Assembly (NCBI GenBank): GCA_026874595.1
Contig: CM049320.1
Location: 3,971,464-4,035,463 of the forward strand
DNA length: 64,000 bases
Source of the DNA: Sipunculus nudus
Lineage: Eukaryota > Annelida > Sipuncula > Golfingiida > Sipunculidae
Direction: 5' to 3'
In this document: positions 61,290 through 64,000 of the stretch, piece by piece
How positions within the stretch are numbered: the stretch's first letter is position 1
Layout: every line of letters begins with the position of its first letter
Made by a program: the position numbers and the translations under genes
The notes under the pieces: generated by a model
What the model saw: the letters and a program-made list of their open reading frames with translations, nothing else
Told to the model about the DNA's origin: nothing
Databases searched by the model: none

Positions 61290-61890
61290 TAACCATTCAT
61301 GCAAATATTTCTTATGCACATCCCAGAAATTAGGTCAATATTGCATAAATTGTTGAAGTTATGGGCTTAGACATAATGCACTTTGTCAAAAATCAGGAAA
61401 TATATTTACCCACCTAACAAAATAATTGTTGAAGTCAGGGACTTCAAGGATATATCTTTATTTAATCAAGATTTAATTGTATGCTAGAAATCAGATCAGA
61501 ATATCATAATTTTTTTTAAGTTATTAGCATAATTGTAAAGTCAGTACCTTAAATTTGGCTCAATTTTGACCATGGCACATTATTCCTGTAAGCACTATTG
61601 ATTAAATTTTCACAGTGTGTATAAATAAGGATTTAATCAGATTTTAAAATCTGAAATTTTAAAATCAAAGCTCAAAAACTGGGCTAGAAATTGAACTTTT
61701 TATTTGGAGGCCCTATTGTATTGACTTTCATCATCAGTCCTCAGGCAGCCCACTTCTGGTCACTTCAGCCCTGCCTGGGTAACCTTATTAGTAATGGACA
61801 CTGGTATTAGTCTGGTAGAGCACCCCTGGCGTTGCCGGCCTGCTGTTACAGGTGTACAGTAATTCTCATATCACCCATCAGGATATGATA
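61290..61890 (-). mobile_element. Composite repeat, inverted internal fragment
   Basis: Minus-strand copy of about 34725-35280: it contains the reverse of TTTGGGCCCATAACTT (here GTTATGGGCTTAGACATAAT), of CTTACAGGAAAAAAACGTGCC, and of GATATGAGAATAACTGTACACCTG. Both element ends are missing. Confidence 0.7.
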
Positions 61891-62896
61891 TTGATTGTTT
61901 TTCAAGAGAAATATATGTTTTACCCTTGAGGCTTGAATACTTTCATAGGAGAACAAAACACGAGTAGCTTGTGAAACTTAAATGCACATGTATAAAAAGT
62001 CCTGTGCAATGGAAATGAAACTAAATGCTGGTAAACTTTGTAGGATTTTCCATATTTTCAGGTGTGTTGGTCAGGTAAATGTGTGTAACAAAGGCAGCAT
62101 GTCTCATTCTCCTTCATTATGATGCCTGCCTCTTGTCAAACATTTAAATTCATTGAACCAGAATCCCTGTTTTGCTCAAGGTGACCTTCATCTTTTGTTG
62201 TGGTTGGTTTTGTTCAAGGCCTGACAGCTCTATGGCACACATGGCAGTATATTATTTATAGTTATGTGATCAGTGAAGCATATGTCACCATATGTTGTAT
62301 CCAAAATGGTATAGCATAGACAGCGACATATCGGAACATAAGGGATTATGAGACCCCCCATGCAGCCAGATGACGTAAACTCTGACCTAAATAATGGCCT
62401 TACCAGTGCTCTGCTTCAAAAACCCAGTACTGAAGCAGGCAGCTTACACTTATAGACTTCCCATAGTTACCATGGTAACAGAAGAGGAAAATAATAACTG
62501 TGATGTTTACGATGATCCACTGGGGTTAACCCGCCACTTTGTTGTGCTGTATATTTTGTCTGGGGCTCAGTACAACCACCTGCTGTAATCCACAAACAAA
62601 AAATGACAAGATTGGAAGTAAGAAATGGGACATTCTTTGTCTTTGGGTAAAATCAGCAGAAATTCGACCCTCAGGTGTTCTTGGTGATTCAGATGTAGCA
62701 GAGAATTTTTCATCTTTGAGATTTCATGAAGGATGGATCATTCCAGTTATATGCTAATGGTGTTCAAATTAATCGATTATAGATCTATGACTGATTGTTT
62801 TCACTCATAATTTCATGTCGCATTTTTGCACAATCGATCTCAAGGGATTATGTATTCACATCCAAAGTAATCATATCTTCCAGGTGGAATATTGTT

Positions 62897-63085
62897 ATTC
62901 TGTCATAGATATTATAAAAGCTGGGCACAAAATAGGGAACAGTATTAAAATTGAACCTTACGCAAGGAATGAGTGTCAGCAACCGGACCATTATCTTGAC
63001 TTTTCAGTGTGATATTGCAGTCAGACTAATTGTACTCAGTAGTTTCTAAAGGTATAATTCTAAACAGCAGATTTCATGGTAATAA
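62897..63085 (+). repeat. Dispersed direct repeat, unit B
   Basis: Diverged partner of 57807-58010 in the same orientation, about 5.1 kb away. Confidence 0.6.
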
Positions 63086-64000
63086 TATACAAGGTACATA
63101 TACAAATTTATTAATAAATTATGGCTGTAACTCAGCAGGTCAGCTAAAGCAAAAATCCAGTGTACAAGTATAATGAGGAGAAAATGGATAAAATTTGGAC
63201 ACGCATCATTGTAATTTATAAAAAGAAATGAATATAAAATTCTGTAAACATTTTTATAATTATAATTTATATCAATATTGATCCATCTTAAAGATTTTTC
63301 GAGAGTCCATTTATGTATGTATATGTGTGGGTATATATCAAGATTAGAGAACCCTGGCAACAGGCAGTGATTTTACAAAGTCATGATTGGGAATTTGTGT
63401 GGAAACACCCTGATTGTTATAAATACATCTTCCCTGTGACAGTGTACAGTAATCAGGGAACATGTGTATGTACTATTATATGATGTCATCTCATTGAGAG
63501 TATGATCATGGATCCTGTTAAACCAGTGGACAATCAGTTTATAAATTTAAAACTTTCAAATTCCTCAGTTATCTTGTTGAAATTTCAAAGTGTCAAAGTT
63601 AATTTATAATATCCATGTCAGAGTTTCTTCATACCAACATTCCTTGGTTGAAAAGTTTGGAGACAAATATTTTCAGTGTGATTTATTGATCCTTTGGAGT
63701 TTGATAATGTCTGTGTCCATCACATAAAGCTCTCCTTTGTTCCTGATAAGGCTCTTGACCCTCATCTGGCCCAGTGTCATGTTTGTTTAGACCTCCTGAC
63801 AACCTCATAACCTGGTCCTGAAGAAGGGATTCATGTTGTCATCCAGACATTTACAGGACAGATGAAACTGTCAACAATGTCTAGACCACAGATGCCTCCA
63901 GAAATGTAGTCATCAGAGGTAAACAGAGCCAATAACAACTTTCATCCCAGGCACTTGCAGTCAGTAGTCTTCAGGGGACAATACACATGGGTTATTACTA

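Larger units (their letters stand above)
58646..64000 (+). other. Second intron of the signal-peptide gene, to window edge
   Basis: No further exon was recognised. Includes an inverted composite-repeat fragment (61290-61890) and dispersed repeat unit B (62897-63085). Confidence 0.5.

Noticed and set aside
62394-62757. Two overlapping plus-strand frames near 62.5 kb
   Set aside because: No splice sites of matching phase with the exon at 58645 and no protein features.

Overview
This window is animal genomic DNA: AT-rich, with genes split by introns carrying GT..AG splice sites, long introns, TA microsatellites and many transposon remnants. The repeats (GGAC/GACA microsatellite-tailed elements, AGGTCAAGGTCA repeats, GGATCCAGG-ended miniature elements) and the invertebrate-like receptor suggest a mollusc, probably a bivalve. 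The species assignment is inference. No bacterial-type genes, CRISPR arrays, rRNA or convincing tRNA genes were seen.

Three genes can be supported. (1) Plus strand, entering from the left edge and ending at 18451: 18 coding exons that join in frame to the last 1041 residues of a gp130/IL6ST-Domeless-like class I cytokine receptor. Its order is Ig domain, two-domain cytokine-binding module, five fibronectin III domains, one membrane helix, and a cytoplasmic tail with a Box1-like segment. The signal-peptide exon lies left of the window or was not seen. (2) Minus strand, 40012 to 38129: one intronless coding exon for a 627-residue LRR-Ig single-pass membrane protein. Its tail holds seven 11-residue repeats and ends in a PDZ-ligand-like sequence; untranslated exon sequence lies upstream. 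(3) Plus strand, starting at 48440: a signal-peptide exon, then a roughly 10-kb intron, a second coding exon (58505-58645), and continuation beyond the window. Its product is not recognised. Genes 2 and 3 may be head to head around 47.9-48.4 kb, where a CRE-like palindrome lies.

Region by region: 1-18.5 kb, the receptor gene with hAT-like and TA-target miniature elements in its introns. 19.4-22.4 kb, a decayed minus-strand Ty3/gypsy retrotransposon. 23-36 kb, a field of composite repeats that share a palindromic 5' motif, internal tandem units, a GGAC microsatellite and a 3' hairpin, plus one LINE fragment. 38-40 kb, the LRR-Ig gene. 40-46 kb, tandem repeats with nuclear-receptor-like sites, a 1.2-kb element with very long inverted arms, and TA tracts. 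48.4-64 kb, the third gene and its introns, including a nested transposon pair (51644-53986) with a readable insertion history.

The receptor would act at the cell surface in JAK/STAT-type cytokine signalling; the LRR-Ig protein is probably an adhesion or receptor-like surface protein. Nothing in the sequence links the three genes functionally. Exon boundaries were worked out by hand from splice motifs and reading phase; no alignment or database search was run.
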